This document shows positions 49,237 to 60,004 of a stretch of DNA of 64,000 nucleotides, in pieces. A model generated the notes under the pieces. That model ran no database searches and was not told where the DNA came from. It saw nothing but the letters and a program-made list of their open reading frames with translations. A program made the position numbers and the translations under genes. Within the stretch, counting starts at the first letter, position 1. Every line of letters starts with the position of its first letter. The DNA is taken from contig NZ_LR025085.1 of NCBI RefSeq assembly GCF_900560745.1, positions 376,121 through 440,120 of the forward strand, in the 5' to 3' direction. This DNA is from Buchnera aphidicola (Cinara strobi). GTDB lineage: Bacteria > Pseudomonadota > Gammaproteobacteria > Enterobacterales > Enterobacteriaceae.

Positions 49237-49657
49237 AAAAGCTATTTATATATTTTATATATAAAAAATAATATTTATTATAGAATATATTTCTTATCTA
49301 TTAAATATTATATAGTGAAAAGCAAGAAAAATCTAGTATTTTATATATATTTTAATCAATAAAAACAGAAATACATAGGAATTAATTAAAATATTTAGTA
49401 TTCAAAATAATTATTTAAAATTAAAAGTAAATTAAAATAACAGTGATAAAGAAAATACGGGAAATAATAATTATATCAGTTTAAATAAATATATACTTAT
49501 TTAAAAAATTGTTATTTTAAATAAAATTTTTTTAATTAAAAATCTAATGATAAAATAGTTACTTAAATACATTTAAATTATGTTATTTTATGATTTTAAA
49601 ATAATGAAATTTCTATTTGATATAAATAATTTAAAATATATAAATAATTTTTAATTA
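49237..49657. other. Gene-free spacer between the tRNA cluster and rho
   Basis: 421 bases, A/T-rich. It must contain the tRNA-operon promoter and the end of rho. On the minus strand I see no strong -35/-10 pair and no GC hairpin behind rho. No gene. Confidence 0.55.
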
Positions 49658-50920
49658 TTATTTAGATCTCTTCATCATATCAAAAAATTCATTATTAGTT
49701 TTTGTCATGGAAAGTTTATTAATTAGAAATTCCATAGCATCGATTTCACTCATTGGATGAATAATTTTTCTTAAAATCCACATCTTTTGTAATTCTTCAG
49801 GGATAGTCAATAATTCTTCTCTCCTTGTCCCTGAACGATTATAATCAATGGCAGGAAAAACACGTTTTTCTGCTATTTTTCTAGATAATGGGAGTTCCAT
49901 ATTACCAGTTCCTTTAAATTCTTCATAAATTACTTCATCCATTTTAGAACCAGTATCTATTAATGCAGTAGCAATAATAGTTAAACTACCTCCCTCTTTA
50001 ACATTACGGGCTGCGCCAAAAAATCTTTTAGGTCGATGTAATGCATTTGCATCAACACCTCCTGTTAACACCTTCCCTGAAGCAGGGACAACCGTATTGT
50101 ATGCTCGTGCTAATCTTGTAATAGAATCCAATAAAATAATTACATCTTTCTTATGTTCTACTAATCGCTTAGCTCTTTCAATTACCATCTCTGCTACTTG
50201 AACATGTCTAGAAGCCGGTTCATCAAAAGTAGAGGCCACTACTTCACCTTTTACCAAACGCTGCATTTCAGTTACTTCTTCAGGGCGTTCGTCAATTAAC
50301 AAAACCATCAAAACGCAATCTGGATGATTATGTGCAATACTTTGAGCTATATTCTGTAACAACATAGTTTTTCCGGCTTTAGGCGGGGCTACAATCAATC
50401 CTCTTTGTCCTCTTCCAATAGGAGATGCTAAATCTAAAACGCGGGCAGTTAAATCTTCTTTAGATCCATTACCTCGTTCCATTTTTAATCTAGAATTTGC
50501 ATGCAGTGGGGTTAAATTTTCAAATAAAATTTTACTACGTGCATTTTCAGGTTGATCATAGTTTACTTTATTTACTTTTAATAAAGCAAAATATCTTTCT
50601 CCTTCTTTTGGAGGTCTAATCTTTCCAGAAATTGTATCTCCTGTTCTTAAATTAAAACGACGAATTTGACTAGGTGATACATAAATATCATCAGGTCCAG
50701 CTAAATATGAACTATCTGAAGATCTAAGAAAACCAAATCCATCTTGCAAAATTTCTAATACTCCATCTCCAAATATATCTTCTCCACTTTTTGAATGTTG
50801 TTTTAATATAGAAAATATAATGTCTTGTTTACGAATTCGCGCTAAATTTTCTAGACCAATTCCTTCACCTAAAATAATAAGTTTTGAAACTGATGTATTT
50901 TTTAATTCGGTAAGATTCAT
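49658..50920 (-). CDS. rho: Transcription termination factor Rho
   Basis: Hexameric RNA helicase. The N-terminal cold-shock-like RNA-binding domain has [18 protein letters not shown] (51-68) and the motor has Walker [10 protein letters not shown] (178-186), [14 protein letters not shown] and the Q/R-loop region [20 protein letters not shown]. 420 residues (419 in E. coli), so no domain is lost. Confidence 0.98.
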   Translation of the reverse strand: MNLTELKNTSVSKLIILGEGIGLENLARIRKQDIIFSILKQHSKSGEDIFGDGVLEILQDGFGFLRSSDSSYLAGPDDIYVSPSQIRRFNLRTGDTISGKIRPPKEGERYFALLKVNKVNYDQPENARSKILFENLTPLHANSRLKMERGNGSKEDLTARVLDLASPIGRGQRGLIVAPPKAGKTMLLQNIAQSIAHNHPDCVLMVLLIDERPEEVTEMQRLVKGEVVASTFDEPASRHVQVAEMVIERAKRLVEHKKDVIILLDSITRLARAYNTVVPASGKVLTGGVDANALHRPKRFFGAARNVKEGGSLTIIATALIDTGSKMDEVIYEEFKGTGNMELPLSRKIAEKRVFPAIDYNRSGTRREELLTIPEELQKMWILRKIIHPMSEIDAMEFLINKLSMTKTNNEFFDMMKRSK

Positions 50921-51060
50921 AATAGTGAATTTCTTAAGCTATTTAGAAAAAATGTTTATGTAAAACATGTATGCATATAAACATATGAAAAACTATAATG
51001 ATATTTATTAAAAATATTAAATATACAGTTAATATAAAAAGTATATTGAAGTAAATATAT

Positions 51061-51090
51061 AATTATTTTTATTTATAAATAAAAATAATT
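51061..51090. repeat. 30-base perfect palindrome between trxA and rho
   Basis: A perfect palindrome without loop, with centre TATTTATAAATA; left arm AATTATTTTTATTTA. It is the first of three adjoining inverted repeats in the spacer that corresponds to the rho leader. Confidence 0.85.
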
Positions 51091-51114
51091 TTATTTATAA
51101 ATAAAATTATTTTT
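51081..51114. repeat. 34-base perfect palindrome between trxA and rho
   Basis: Left arm AAAAATAATTTTATTTA and its exact complement, sharing the centre TATTTATAAATA with the neighbouring palindrome, which it overlaps by ten bases. The two probably arose by local duplication. Confidence 0.85.
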
Positions 51115-51137
51115 CTATCATACTTGTAATGATAGAA
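51113..51137 (-). terminator. Hairpin between trxA and rho
   Basis: A perfect 9-bp stem TTCTATCAT / ATGATAGAA with a 7-base loop, 40 bases behind the trxA stop on the minus strand. No T-run follows, so it could serve as an RNA-stabilising end or a rho-leader element and not as an intrinsic terminator. Confidence 0.45.
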
Positions 51138-51177
51138 TAAAAAATCGATATTTATGTTAATAAATAAAATTTTTAAC

Positions 51178-51513
51178 TTAACCAATTATCTTGTCATCTA
51201 AAAATTTTTTTAATTCTATCTTTGATATTACTCCTATTTTTGTTCCAATTATTTTATTTTTATTAAATAATAATAAAGTTGGGATACCTCGAATAGAATA
51301 TTTCATAGGTATTTTTTTATTCATATCAATATTCATTTTTCCAACAAGAATTTTTTTAAAATACTCATTAGCAATCTCTTCTAATACAGGCGATAAAACT
51401 TTACACGGGCCACACCAATCAGCCCAAAAATCTACTAGTACATATTTTTTTTCAGAAAAAATTTTATTTTCAAAATTTTGATCAGTTAATTCGATAATTT
51501 TAGTAATTTTCAT
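51178..51513 (-). CDS. trxA: Thioredoxin 1
   Basis: General disulfide reductase. Active site DFWADWCGPCKVL (Cys34, Cys37), buried Asp28, and cis-Pro in RGIPTLLLF. 111 residues (109 in E. coli). Located between rep and rho as in E. coli, where rhlB is also present but lost here. Confidence 0.97.
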   Translation of the reverse strand: MKITKIIELTDQNFENKIFSEKKYVLVDFWADWCGPCKVLSPVLEEIANEYFKKILVGKMNIDMNKKIPMKYSIRGIPTLLLFNKNKIIGTKIGVISKIELKKFLDDKIIG

Positions 51514-51662
51514 AAACGCCTTAAGTTATATTTTTTAATAAAAATTTTTAATTATTTAATAAAATCAATAAAGGTTTTATTAATACATTTAAAAATATAT
51601 AAATTATGAAAAAAAAGAAAAATATTAAAAAATATTATTTTAATTTTAATTAATTAAAATTT

Positions 51663-53597
51663 TTATATCCAATATAATTCTTCTTTAGGTAATTCAAATA
51701 AAAATCGACTTGGTTGCAAATTAATTAACGCTCCAAACTTTTTCTTAGTTTTACAAAAACTAAGAAAAAGTTGTTTTTTAGCTCTAGTAATACCAACATA
51801 CATTAAACGACGTTCTTCTTTTACATTTTTATCAATAATACTTTTTTGATGAGGTAAAGTTCCCTCTTCTAATCCAATAATACATACTACTGAAAACTCT
51901 AACCCTTTAGATGCATGTATTGTCATTAATTGTAACTTATTAGATTTATCTTTAACATTATCTCTAAAAGAATCATTTAATTCACCACAAGTAAATCGTA
52001 TTAATATATCTTCTAAACAAATAGGTGAATTTAAATGATCACCAGAAAGAGTTTTTTGTAACCAATCAGAAAAAAATATTACTTCTTGTATTTTTCGATT
52101 TATCATATTTAAATCTTTATCATTCTGTTTAATCCATTGAAAATAATTAATATCTTGAATCACTTGTTTTAAAATTATTTTTGGATTATCAATTAATAAT
52201 GATGATAATTTTATTATCCATAAAGTAAAGTTGTTTAAATATAGTGTAGTATTTTTTTTTAACTGTAATTGCATTTTTTTATTTAAACTTGCTTCAAATA
52301 AACTAATTTTCTGAATTTTAGCAAATAATTTTAATTTAGATAATGTAACTAGTCCGATTCTTCTATTTGGAGTATTTATGATACGTAAAAAAGCTAAATC
52401 ATCATTTTGATTAACAATAAGTCTTAAGTATGCCAGTAAATTTTTAATTTCCGATAAATTAAAAAAAGAAAATCCAGAATGAATACAATATGGAATATTT
52501 TGAAAAATTAATTCAGACTCTACTATTTTAGCTTGAGAATTACTCCGATATAAAATAGCGTAATCATGATATCTTAAATTATTATTATTTTTATGTGTAC
52601 AAATATATTTAATAATTTTCTGAGCTTCATTTACTTCATTAACACACATAGATGCATAAATTCTATTACCATAATCTAATTGTGAAAATAATTTTTTATT
52701 AAAAACATTAGAATTGTTTGAAATTAAAATATTAGCTGCGTTTAATATACAACCAGAAGATCGATAATTTTGTTCCATTTTAAGAATATTTAAATGAGGA
52801 AAATCATCTTTTAATAAATAAAAAATGTCAGGTTGAGCCCCCCTCCATGAGTAAATCGACTGATCATCGTCTCCTACTACAGTAAAATTTGAATTATGGC
52901 CACATAATAGTTTAATTAATTTATATTGACTCATATTAATATCTTGATATTCATCAACTAATAAATATTGAACTTTTTCCTGCCATCGTAATCGAGCATC
53001 AATATTATTTTTTAGTAAAATCGTTGGAAGAAAAATTAAATCATTAAAATCTAAAATATTATGCCTTTTTAAAAAATTATCATACTGTTCATAAAAAAAA
53101 ATACATTTTTTTTCTAATGGATTTATTGCAAATTTCCTAGCTATACTAGGATTAAGTAGTTTATTTTTCCAATAGGAAATTTGATGCAGTAATTGTTTTA
53201 AAAAAAACAAATTACTGTCATTCTTACTCGTATATATTATATTTTTTAATAAATTTAACTGATCATATTCATCAAATAATGTAAAATTTGATTTTAAACC
53301 TAAAATTTTATATTCATTGCGAATAATTTTTAAACCTAACGAATGAAATGTAGATACTAAAATATCTTGGATTTGTTTAACAGTTAATATTTTCAATAAA
53401 CGCGACTCAATCTCTTTAGCAGCTCTATTGGTAAATGTAACTACAATAATTTTTTTAGGATCATATTGATATATTTGAATTAAAGTAATTAATTTATTAA
53501 TTATAACACTAGTTTTTCCTGAACCTGCTCCAGCTAAAATTAAACAAGGATCGTTAATAATATGAATAGCTTTTTTTTGAATTTCATTTAATATCAT
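51663..53597 (-). CDS. rep: ATP-dependent DNA helicase Rep
   Basis: 3'-5' SF1 helicase that clears proteins ahead of forks. Motif I LAGAGSGKTS (21-30), Ia VTFTNRAAKEI, II LLVDEYQDIN, III VVGDDDQSIYSWRGAQPDI, V TIHASKGLEF and VI EERRLMYVGITRAKK. It is Rep and not UvrD because of its place beside trxA-rho and the ASKGLEF/LPHQ details. 644 residues; the roughly 30-residue C-terminal tail that contacts DnaB in E. coli is missing. Confidence 0.94.
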   Translation of the reverse strand: MILNEIQKKAIHIINDPCLILAGAGSGKTSVIINKLITLIQIYQYDPKKIIVVTFTNRAAKEIESRLLKILTVKQIQDILVSTFHSLGLKIIRNEYKILGLKSNFTLFDEYDQLNLLKNIIYTSKNDSNLFFLKQLLHQISYWKNKLLNPSIARKFAINPLEKKCIFFYEQYDNFLKRHNILDFNDLIFLPTILLKNNIDARLRWQEKVQYLLVDEYQDINMSQYKLIKLLCGHNSNFTVVGDDDQSIYSWRGAQPDIFYLLKDDFPHLNILKMEQNYRSSGCILNAANILISNNSNVFNKKLFSQLDYGNRIYASMCVNEVNEAQKIIKYICTHKNNNNLRYHDYAILYRSNSQAKIVESELIFQNIPYCIHSGFSFFNLSEIKNLLAYLRLIVNQNDDLAFLRIINTPNRRIGLVTLSKLKLFAKIQKISLFEASLNKKMQLQLKKNTTLYLNNFTLWIIKLSSLLIDNPKIILKQVIQDINYFQWIKQNDKDLNMINRKIQEVIFFSDWLQKTLSGDHLNSPICLEDILIRFTCGELNDSFRDNVKDKSNKLQLMTIHASKGLEFSVVCIIGLEEGTLPHQKSIIDKNVKEERRLMYVGITRAKKQLFLSFCKTKKKFGALINLQPSRFLFELPKEELYWI

Positions 53598-53690
53598 AAA
53601 TATAACATTATAAAAATAATCTTGAGAATTTATTCATCATAAAAAAATAACTTAATCAATAAATTATATGAACTGTTTTCAATGATTTTA

Positions 53691-55160
53691 TTATGCATTA
53701 CATCTAGCATGTTTCATGTACAGACGTAATTTTTCTCCAATTCTTTCAATTTTATGTTGATAAGTTAAAGTATTTATTTCTAACAATTTAGAATTACTTA
53801 TATTTTTCTCTGAAATGGATTCCCCTAAATCCTCACAATTTATAGAAGTTAAAAATTTATTTAAAATAGGGAGAGCTCGCTCTGAAAATAAATAACTTCC
53901 ATATTCAGCTGTATCTGAAATAACCAAATTCATTTCATATAATCTTTTTCTAGAAATAGTATTTGTAATCAATGGTAATTCATGCAAAGATTCATAATAT
54001 GCTGATTCTGGAGTAATCCCCGTCTCAATCATAGTTTCAAAAGATAATTCAACACCAGCTTTTAACATTGCTACCATTAACGTACACTTTTCAAAATATT
54101 CATAATTTTCTATATTTCGATTAGTATACAAGCAAGCATTTTCAAATTTTGTTTTTTTTAAATCATTTCTCCATATATTTAATTGATAATCTTTATTTTT
54201 CCAATCACTCATCATTTTTTTAGAAAAAACTCCAGAAATAATATCATCCATATGCAAAGAAAATAATGGTTTCAATAAATTTTTTAATTTTAATGATAAT
54301 TCATAAGCTCTAACTTTTGCAGAACTAGATAAACGAGCTAATAAAAGTGTTATCCCGCCTTCTTTCATACATTCAGCTAGTTTTTCCCATCCAAATTGTA
54401 AAATTGTTGCAGAATAATCTGAACTGTATCCCTTCTCTATTAAATGGTTATAACATGCTAACGAACAGGCTTGTAGCATCCCACATAAAATGGTTTGTTC
54501 TCCCATCAAATCAGATTTTACTTCAGCAACAAAAGAAGATCTTAAAATTCCAGCTTTATGTGAACCTAAACCAAAAGCCCATGCTTTAGCAATATCTAAT
54601 CCTTTAGAATAAGGATCATTCTTTTTATGTACAGCAATTAAAGCAGGGACACCAAAACCTATTAAAAATTCTTTTCGAACTTCTGTCCCGGGACATTTTG
54701 GAGCAACCATAATAACAGTAATATCAGGACGAATACATTCACCTTCTTCAACAATATTAAATCCATGAGAATAACCTAAAACAGATCCATGCTTCATCAA
54801 AATTTGTAATTTTTTAACTACATTTGAGTGTTGTTTATCAGGAGTTAAATTAATTACTAAATCAGCATTAGGAATTAATTTTTCATATGTATCTACAAAA
54901 AATTTTTCTTTAATAGCATTAGACCATGAAATAGATTTATTTTTTATTGAATCTTCTCGAAGAGCAAAAGAAACTTGATATCCTGAATCTCGTAAATTTA
55001 AACCTTGATTTAATCCTTGTGCCCCACACCCAACTATAACAATATTTTTTTTTTTCAAAAATTTATAACATTTAGAAAATTCATTTTTTTTCATTAAAGA
55101 TCCAGTTTTTAATTCGATTAACTTTTCTCTAAATGAAAGAGAATTAAAAAAATTTGACAT
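53691..55160 (-). CDS. ilvC: Ketol-acid reductoisomerase
   Basis: Second step of valine and isoleucine synthesis, nutrients for the aphid. NADPH-binding [28 protein letters not shown], the metal-binding [20 protein letters not shown] and ESLHELPLI match the long class II enzyme of E. coli. 489 residues (491 in E. coli). An A11 run in the coding strand (55045-55055) encodes the Lys patch just before the NADPH site. Downstream of ilvD by 107 bases. Confidence 0.97.
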   Translation of the reverse strand: MSNFFNSLSFREKLIELKTGSLMKKNEFSKCYKFLKKKNIVIVGCGAQGLNQGLNLRDSGYQVSFALREDSIKNKSISWSNAIKEKFFVDTYEKLIPNADLVINLTPDKQHSNVVKKLQILMKHGSVLGYSHGFNIVEEGECIRPDITVIMVAPKCPGTEVRKEFLIGFGVPALIAVHKKNDPYSKGLDIAKAWAFGLGSHKAGILRSSFVAEVKSDLMGEQTILCGMLQACSLACYNHLIEKGYSSDYSATILQFGWEKLAECMKEGGITLLLARLSSSAKVRAYELSLKLKNLLKPLFSLHMDDIISGVFSKKMMSDWKNKDYQLNIWRNDLKKTKFENACLYTNRNIENYEYFEKCTLMVAMLKAGVELSFETMIETGITPESAYYESLHELPLITNTISRKRLYEMNLVISDTAEYGSYLFSERALPILNKFLTSINCEDLGESISEKNISNSKLLEINTLTYQHKIERIGEKLRLYMKHARCNA

Positions 55161-55267
55161 TTATTCTTTATCCTTTGTTAATTGTTTTAAAAACAATAAA
55201 TTAATTCATATACATTTTATTTTTATAAAATTTAGTAAAAATATTGTATTCAAAAATTAATTAATTA

Positions 55268-57115
55268 CTAATAAATTTTACTAATATCTCGAATAGCCCC
55301 AGTATCTGCACTAGTAGCTAATAAACTATATATCTTTAATGAATCAGAAATAACCCTAAAACGTCTTTTTGGTGTATATGCTTTTTTACCTCTTTTTTCT
55401 TCTATTTTTTTTCTATATTCTAGTTCCTTAGAAGAAACATCTAAACTTAGAATTCGTTTAGGAATATTAATACTAATTATATCCCCATCATAAACTAAAG
55501 CAATAAGTCCTTGACTAGCAGCTTCAGGAGAAATATGACCAACAGAAACTCCAGATGTACCCCCGGAAAATCTTCCATCAGTTACCAAAGCACATTTTTT
55601 ATCTAATCCAACAGATTTTAAATATGTAGTAGGATATAACATTTCTTGCATTCCTGGTCCACCACGTGGTCCTTCATACCTAATAACAATTACATCTCCA
55701 GATTTTACCTGATTATTTAATATAGCTTCTACAGCATCATCTTGACTTTCATATACTTTAGCCGGTCCAGAAAAAATCATGTTTTCTTTATCAATAGCAG
55801 CTGTTTTAACTATACTTCCGTTAATAGCTAAATTACCTTTTAAAACAGCTAACCCTCCATCTTGATTATAAGCATATTTCTTGGAGCGAATACATCCACT
55901 TTTACGATTAGTATCTAATTTAGACCATCTAAATGATTGTGAAAATGGAATAATAGTTTTAATTCCACCCGGACCTGCAGAAAAAAAAGAAAAATTTCTA
56001 ATGTTATTATTGTTAATAATATTATATTTATTAATGGTATCTAATAATGTCAATCCTAATATATTACGAGCTGAAGTATATAACAAATTCATTTTATTTA
56101 ATTCAAATAAAATTCCAAAAATTCCCCCAGAACGATGCAAATCCTCTACATGATACTCAGAAGTACTTGGAGATAATTTGCATAAATGTGGAACTTTTCT
56201 AGATAAATAATCAATATCTTTCATTGTAAAATTTATTTGAGCTTCATGAGCCATAGCTAATAAATGTAAGATAGTATTAGTGGATCCCCCCATAGCGATA
56301 TCTAAAATCATAGCATTTTTTAAAGTATGACGCGTTACTATATTTCGTGGTAATACGTTAGTGTTATTATTTAAATAATAATCTTTAGTATTTTTAACAA
56401 TTATCTTTGCAGCATTTAAAAATAACCTCTTTCGATCACTATGTGTAGCTAAAAGCGTTCCATTTCCCGGTAATGATAAACCAATAGCTTCAGTTAAACA
56501 ATTCATGGAATTAGCTGTAAACATCCCAGAACAAGAACCGCAAGTGGGGCAAGAGGAGTTTTCAATTTCTGATAACAACTGATCTGAAGTATTTTTATTT
56601 GCTCCATGGGAAATAGCATCAACTAAGTCAATTTTTATAAGTTTATTATTTAATTTTATTTTTCCTGCTTCCATTGGCCCACCTGAAACAAATACAGAAG
56701 GGATATTTAATCTTAACGCAGCTAATAACATTCCTGGAGTAATTTTATCACAATTAGAAATACAAACCATTGCATCAACACAATGTGCATTAATCATGTA
56801 TTCAATAGAATCTGCAATTAATTCTCTTGATGGAAGAGAATAAAGCATTCCAGAATGGCCCATTGCTATCCCGTCATCTATAGCAATAGTATTAAACTCT
56901 TTAGAAATTCCTCCATATTTTTCTATTTCTAAAGACACTAATTTTCCTAATTTTCGTAAATGTATATGACCTGGTACAAATTCAGTAAACGAGTTAACAA
57001 CTGCAATAATCGGTTTTCCAAAATCTTGATCGCGAACGCCTGTTGCTCTCCATAGTGCTCTTGCACCAGCCATATTCTTCCCATTAATTGTTGTAGATGA
57101 GCGATATATAGGCAT
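55268..57115 (-). CDS. ilvD: Dihydroxy-acid dehydratase
   Basis: Third step of branched-chain amino acid synthesis, an Fe-S lyase. Cluster ligands are in [12 protein letters not shown] and [19 protein letters not shown] start at ATG 57115 (MPIYRSSTT, 615 residues; E. coli 616, MPKYRSATT) since AAGGAAG lies 9-14 bases upstream; an in-frame TTG six codons earlier includes that site. Likely cotranscribed with ilvC. No leader peptide of the ilvGMEDA type is visible. Confidence 0.97.
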   Translation of the reverse strand: MPIYRSSTTINGKNMAGARALWRATGVRDQDFGKPIIAVVNSFTEFVPGHIHLRKLGKLVSLEIEKYGGISKEFNTIAIDDGIAMGHSGMLYSLPSRELIADSIEYMINAHCVDAMVCISNCDKITPGMLLAALRLNIPSVFVSGGPMEAGKIKLNNKLIKIDLVDAISHGANKNTSDQLLSEIENSSCPTCGSCSGMFTANSMNCLTEAIGLSLPGNGTLLATHSDRKRLFLNAAKIIVKNTKDYYLNNNTNVLPRNIVTRHTLKNAMILDIAMGGSTNTILHLLAMAHEAQINFTMKDIDYLSRKVPHLCKLSPSTSEYHVEDLHRSGGIFGILFELNKMNLLYTSARNILGLTLLDTINKYNIINNNNIRNFSFFSAGPGGIKTIIPFSQSFRWSKLDTNRKSGCIRSKKYAYNQDGGLAVLKGNLAINGSIVKTAAIDKENMIFSGPAKVYESQDDAVEAILNNQVKSGDVIVIRYEGPRGGPGMQEMLYPTTYLKSVGLDKKCALVTDGRFSGGTSGVSVGHISPEAASQGLIALVYDGDIISINIPKRILSLDVSSKELEYRKKIEEKRGKKAYTPKRRFRVISDSLKIYSLLATSADTGAIRDISKIY

Positions 57116-57351
57116 ACAAGTCACTTCCTTCAATGTAATTTAAAAATATAATTTTTATTATTAATTTAGATATTTTAAAAAATATATTTTAATACAAAAT
57201 AAGTGTTTTTAATATAATAAAAAATTTAAATTTTTATTAATATCTGATAGGTAAAAATTGATAAGATATATAAAAAGTTTTTTAAAACTTTTTAAATATT
57301 AAAATATATGACTGAAAGTTATAAACGTAATATTTAAAATAATAAAATTTC

Positions 57352-57425
57352 CAGGGGTGGAGGGAATTGAACCCACAACTTTCGGTTTTGGAGACCGATG
57401 CTCTACCATATTGAACTACACCCCT
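57352..57425 (-). tRNA. trpT: tRNA-Trp(CCA)
   Basis: Seventy-four bases; acceptor AGGGGTG / CACCCCT, anticodon loop CTCCAAA (CCA), T loop GTTCAATTC, discriminator G. Matches E. coli tRNA-Trp. No 3' CCA encoded. It lies upstream of ilvD, far from trpS. Confidence 0.97.
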
Positions 57426-57687
57426 AATAAATTAAACTAATCTCAATATTTAATAAAATAAAAATATTCTATTTATAATTATTATACATCAGGAATTAAA
57501 AAAATTCAACTAAACAAGATATCTTAAAAATGAATAAAAATATATAATAAAATAGTTAACTGATATTACATAATATATATCACATAATTTTTATTTTATT
57601 TACACAGACAGTAAAATAAAATATATAATAACCCTAAAATAGGATATTAAAAAATTTAATTGTTAATTATCAGCTAATATAAGGATC
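57426..57687. other. Promoter-bearing spacer before iscS
   Basis: 262 A/T-rich bases between divergent tRNA-Trp and iscS. E. coli has iscR just upstream of iscS; it is missing here, along with any recognisable IscR site. The iscS ribosome site AAGGA is at 57681-57685. No clear promoter pair can be told from the background. Confidence 0.4.
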
Positions 57688-58905
57688 ATGAGTTTAATGA
57701 AATTACCTATTTATTTAGATTATGCAGCTACAACACCAGTAGACCCTAAAGTAAAAAAAAAGATGAACAAATATTTTTCAATAAACGATATTTTCGGGAA
57801 TCCAGCATCTAGATCACATAAATTTGGCTGGGAAGCTGAAGAAGCTATCGATATTGCAAGAAATAAAATAGCTAAACTTATTGGAGCGGATTCAAGGGAA
57901 ATAATTTTTACTTCCGGGGCTACTGAATCCAATAATTTAGCTATTAAAGGAATTTATGATTTTCATGGTAATAAAAAAATACATATTATCACTAGTCAAA
58001 TAGAACATAAATCTGTTTTGGATTGTTGTAGATTTTTAGAAAATAAAGGATGTTGTATAACATATTTAAAAACTAATAAATATGGTATTATTGACATAGC
58101 TGAAATTAAAAAAAAAATTAATAAAAATACATTATTAATTTCAATTATGTACGTTAATAACGAAATTGGATCAATACAAAAAATCAAAAAAATTGGAGAT
58201 CTTTGTAAAAAAAGGAAAATTTTTTTTCATGTGGATGCTACTCAAAGTATTGGAAAAATTAAAATAGATATAAAAAATTTAAATATTGACTTACTTTCCT
58301 TTTCTTCGCATAAAATATATGGACCCAAAGGAATTGGTGCCTTATATATACGAAGAAAACCACGTATTCGATTATCACCTCAAATACATGGAGGTGGACA
58401 TGAAAGAGGTTTTCGTTCAGGAACACTTCCTGTTCATCAAATCGTAGGTTTTGGAGAGGCATGTAAAATATTAAAAAAAAATATGAAAAAAGATATTTTA
58501 CATACAAATAGTTTACGACATATTTTATGGAATGGATTAAAAGATATTCCAGAAATATATTTAAATAGTCATTTTGATTATACTATCGGAAACATAATTA
58601 ATATTAGTTTTAATTTTATTGAAGGTGAGTCATTACTGATGGCTTTAAAAAATTTAGCAGTCTCATCAGGATCAGCATGCACTTCGGCAAGTTTAGAGCC
58701 TTCATATGTATTACGAGCTATAGGAGTTAAAGACGAATTAGCCCATAGTTCCATTCGATTTTCCTTAGGTCGCTTTACAACTTTAGAAGAAATTAAATAT
58801 TCAATTATAGCTATCCGAGAAGCTGTTAATAAATTAAGAAAATTATCTCCGTTATGGGATATGTATAAATCTGGTATTAATATGGATAAAATTATTTGGA
58901 ATTAA
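57688..58905 (+). CDS. iscS: Cysteine desulfurase IscS
   Basis: PLP enzyme that takes sulfur from cysteine for Fe-S clusters and thio-tRNA. PLP lysine Lys209 ([11 protein letters not shown]), His107 (IEHKSV), active-loop Cys331 ([10 protein letters not shown]) are intact. 405 residues; an ATG three codons later (57697) corresponds to the E. coli start MKLPIYLDY and is equally plausible. First gene of iscS-iscU-hscB-hscA-fdx. It also serves the tus genes at 20-21 kb. Confidence 0.98.
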   Translation: MSLMKLPIYLDYAATTPVDPKVKKKMNKYFSINDIFGNPASRSHKFGWEAEEAIDIARNKIAKLIGADSREIIFTSGATESNNLAIKGIYDFHGNKKIHIITSQIEHKSVLDCCRFLENKGCCITYLKTNKYGIIDIAEIKKKINKNTLLISIMYVNNEIGSIQKIKKIGDLCKKRKIFFHVDATQSIGKIKIDIKNLNIDLLSFSSHKIYGPKGIGALYIRRKPRIRLSPQIHGGGHERGFRSGTLPVHQIVGFGEACKILKKNMKKDILHTNSLRHILWNGLKDIPEIYLNSHFDYTIGNIINISFNFIEGESLLMALKNLAVSSGSACTSASLEPSYVLRAIGVKDELAHSSIRFSLGRFTTLEEIKYSIIAIREAVNKLRKLSPLWDMYKSGINMDKIIWN

Positions 58906-58933
58906 TACCTTTATATAAAAGGAAATAGAAATT

Positions 58934-59320
58934 ATGGCTTACAGTAAAAAAGTATTAGATCATTATGAAAATCCAAGAAATGTTGGATCGTTTTCTGAAA
59001 AAAAAAAAAATATAGGAACTAGTTTAGTAGGAGCCCCGGCATGTGGAGATGTCATGAAACTGCAAATTAAAGTGAATGATTGTGGAATTATAGAAGACGC
59101 TTGTTTTAAAACATATGGATGCGGATCTGCTATTGCTTCTAGTTCATTAATGACAGAATGGGTTAAAGGAAAAACTTTGAAAGAAGCTAAAAAAATAAAA
59201 AATACGGATATCGCGAAAGAATTAGAATTACCACCAGTTAAAATTCATTGCTCTATTTTAGCAGAAGATGCTATTAAAAAAGCAATTGCAAATTATCATG
59301 AAAAAAAAAAAAAAGAATAA
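58934..59320 (+). CDS. iscU: Fe-S cluster scaffold IscU
   Basis: Scaffold on which 2Fe-2S clusters are built. Ligands Cys37 (GAPACGD), Cys63 (YGCGSA) and Cys106 (KIHCSIL) and the HscA-recognition motif LPPVK (99-103) are present. 128 residues, the E. coli length. A strong AAGGAAA precedes the start. A14 at 59301-59314 encodes the final Lys run, another slippage-prone spot. iscA, the next E. coli gene, is absent. Confidence 0.98.
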   Translation: MAYSKKVLDHYENPRNVGSFSEKKKNIGTSLVGAPACGDVMKLQIKVNDCGIIEDACFKTYGCGSAIASSSLMTEWVKGKTLKEAKKIKNTDIAKELELPPVKIHCSILAEDAIKKAIANYHEKKKKE

Positions 59321-59333
59321 AAAAATTTATATC

Positions 59334-59366
59334 AGTGCTGAAATAAATTAAATTTTATTCAGCACT
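59334..59366 (+). terminator. Terminator behind iscU
   Basis: Arms AGTGCTGAAATAAA and TTTATTCAGCACT (one bulged A) around a short A/T loop, followed by ATTTTTATAAT. It is a strong intrinsic-terminator shape 14 bases after the iscU stop and would separate iscSU from the hscBA-fdx unit. Confidence 0.8.
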
Positions 59367-59405
59367 ATTTTTATAATAAAAATAAATGTTTTTCTAAAAA
59401 TAAAA

Positions 59406-59434
59406 ATAAAATAAAAAATAAATTTTTATTTTAT
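59406..59434. repeat. A/T inverted repeat between iscU and hscB
   Basis: Perfect 12-base arms (ATAAAATAAAAA and complement) with a 5-base centre, 40 bases after the iscU terminator. Confidence 0.55.
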
Positions 59435-59476
59435 GTACATATTTAAAAAAGCAAATTATTCAATATAGGTTTTTTA

Positions 59477-60004
59477 ATGAATTACTTTCATTTATTTAAG
59501 ATTCCTCAAAAATTTAGAATTAATAAAAAAAAATTAGTTGAAAAATTTTATAAGTTACAATTAAAATATCATCCAGATTTTATAAAAAAAAAAGATTTAA
59601 ATAAAAAAAAAAAAATACTAATATCGATTAAAATTAATCAAGGTTTTAAAGTTTTAAAAAATAAATTTTTAAGAGCAAAACATTTATTAAAAATTAAGAA
59701 AAAAAAATATTGCATTAAAGAGGAAAAGTTTTTTAATCAAGATCAAATATTATTTAAACAATTTCAATTACACGAAAAAATAGAAAATATAAAAAAAAAA
59801 ATAAATTCATTAACAGAAATTAATAATTTAATTGAAAAATTAAATCAAAAAATTAAATTTTATTTTCTAAAATTTAATGAAATGATTAAAAATAAAAAAA
59901 TTAATTATGCTGAAAAATTTTTATTTAAAATATCATTTTCTTATAAAATTTTAAAAAAAGCAAAAAAATCAAAAAAACAAATATTACATAGGAACAAGAA
60001 ATGA
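59477..60004 (+). CDS. hscB: Co-chaperone HscB
   Basis: J-domain partner that brings IscU to HscA. The HPD tripeptide is in LKYHPDF (about 35-37) of the N-terminal J domain, which opens NYFHLFKIPQKFRI; the rest is a Lys-rich helical IscU-binding domain. 175 residues (171 in E. coli). Sequence similarity is low outside the J domain. Its stop overlaps the hscA start (ATGA). Confidence 0.93.
   Translation: MNYFHLFKIPQKFRINKKKLVEKFYKLQLKYHPDFIKKKDLNKKKKILISIKINQGFKVLKNKFLRAKHLLKIKKKKYCIKEEKFFNQDQILFKQFQLHEKIENIKKKINSLTEINNLIEKLNQKIKFYFLKFNEMIKNKKINYAEKFLFKISFSYKILKKAKKSKKQILHRNKK

Noticed and set aside
49177..49362. 61-codon frame across tRNA-Arg
   Set aside because: Starts inside a tRNA gene and continues into pure A/T; no coding signal.
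54347..54589. Plus-strand frame of 80 codons antisense to ilvC
   Set aside because: Overlaps the strongly conserved catalytic part of IlvC; the frame is open only because of codon bias in the real gene.
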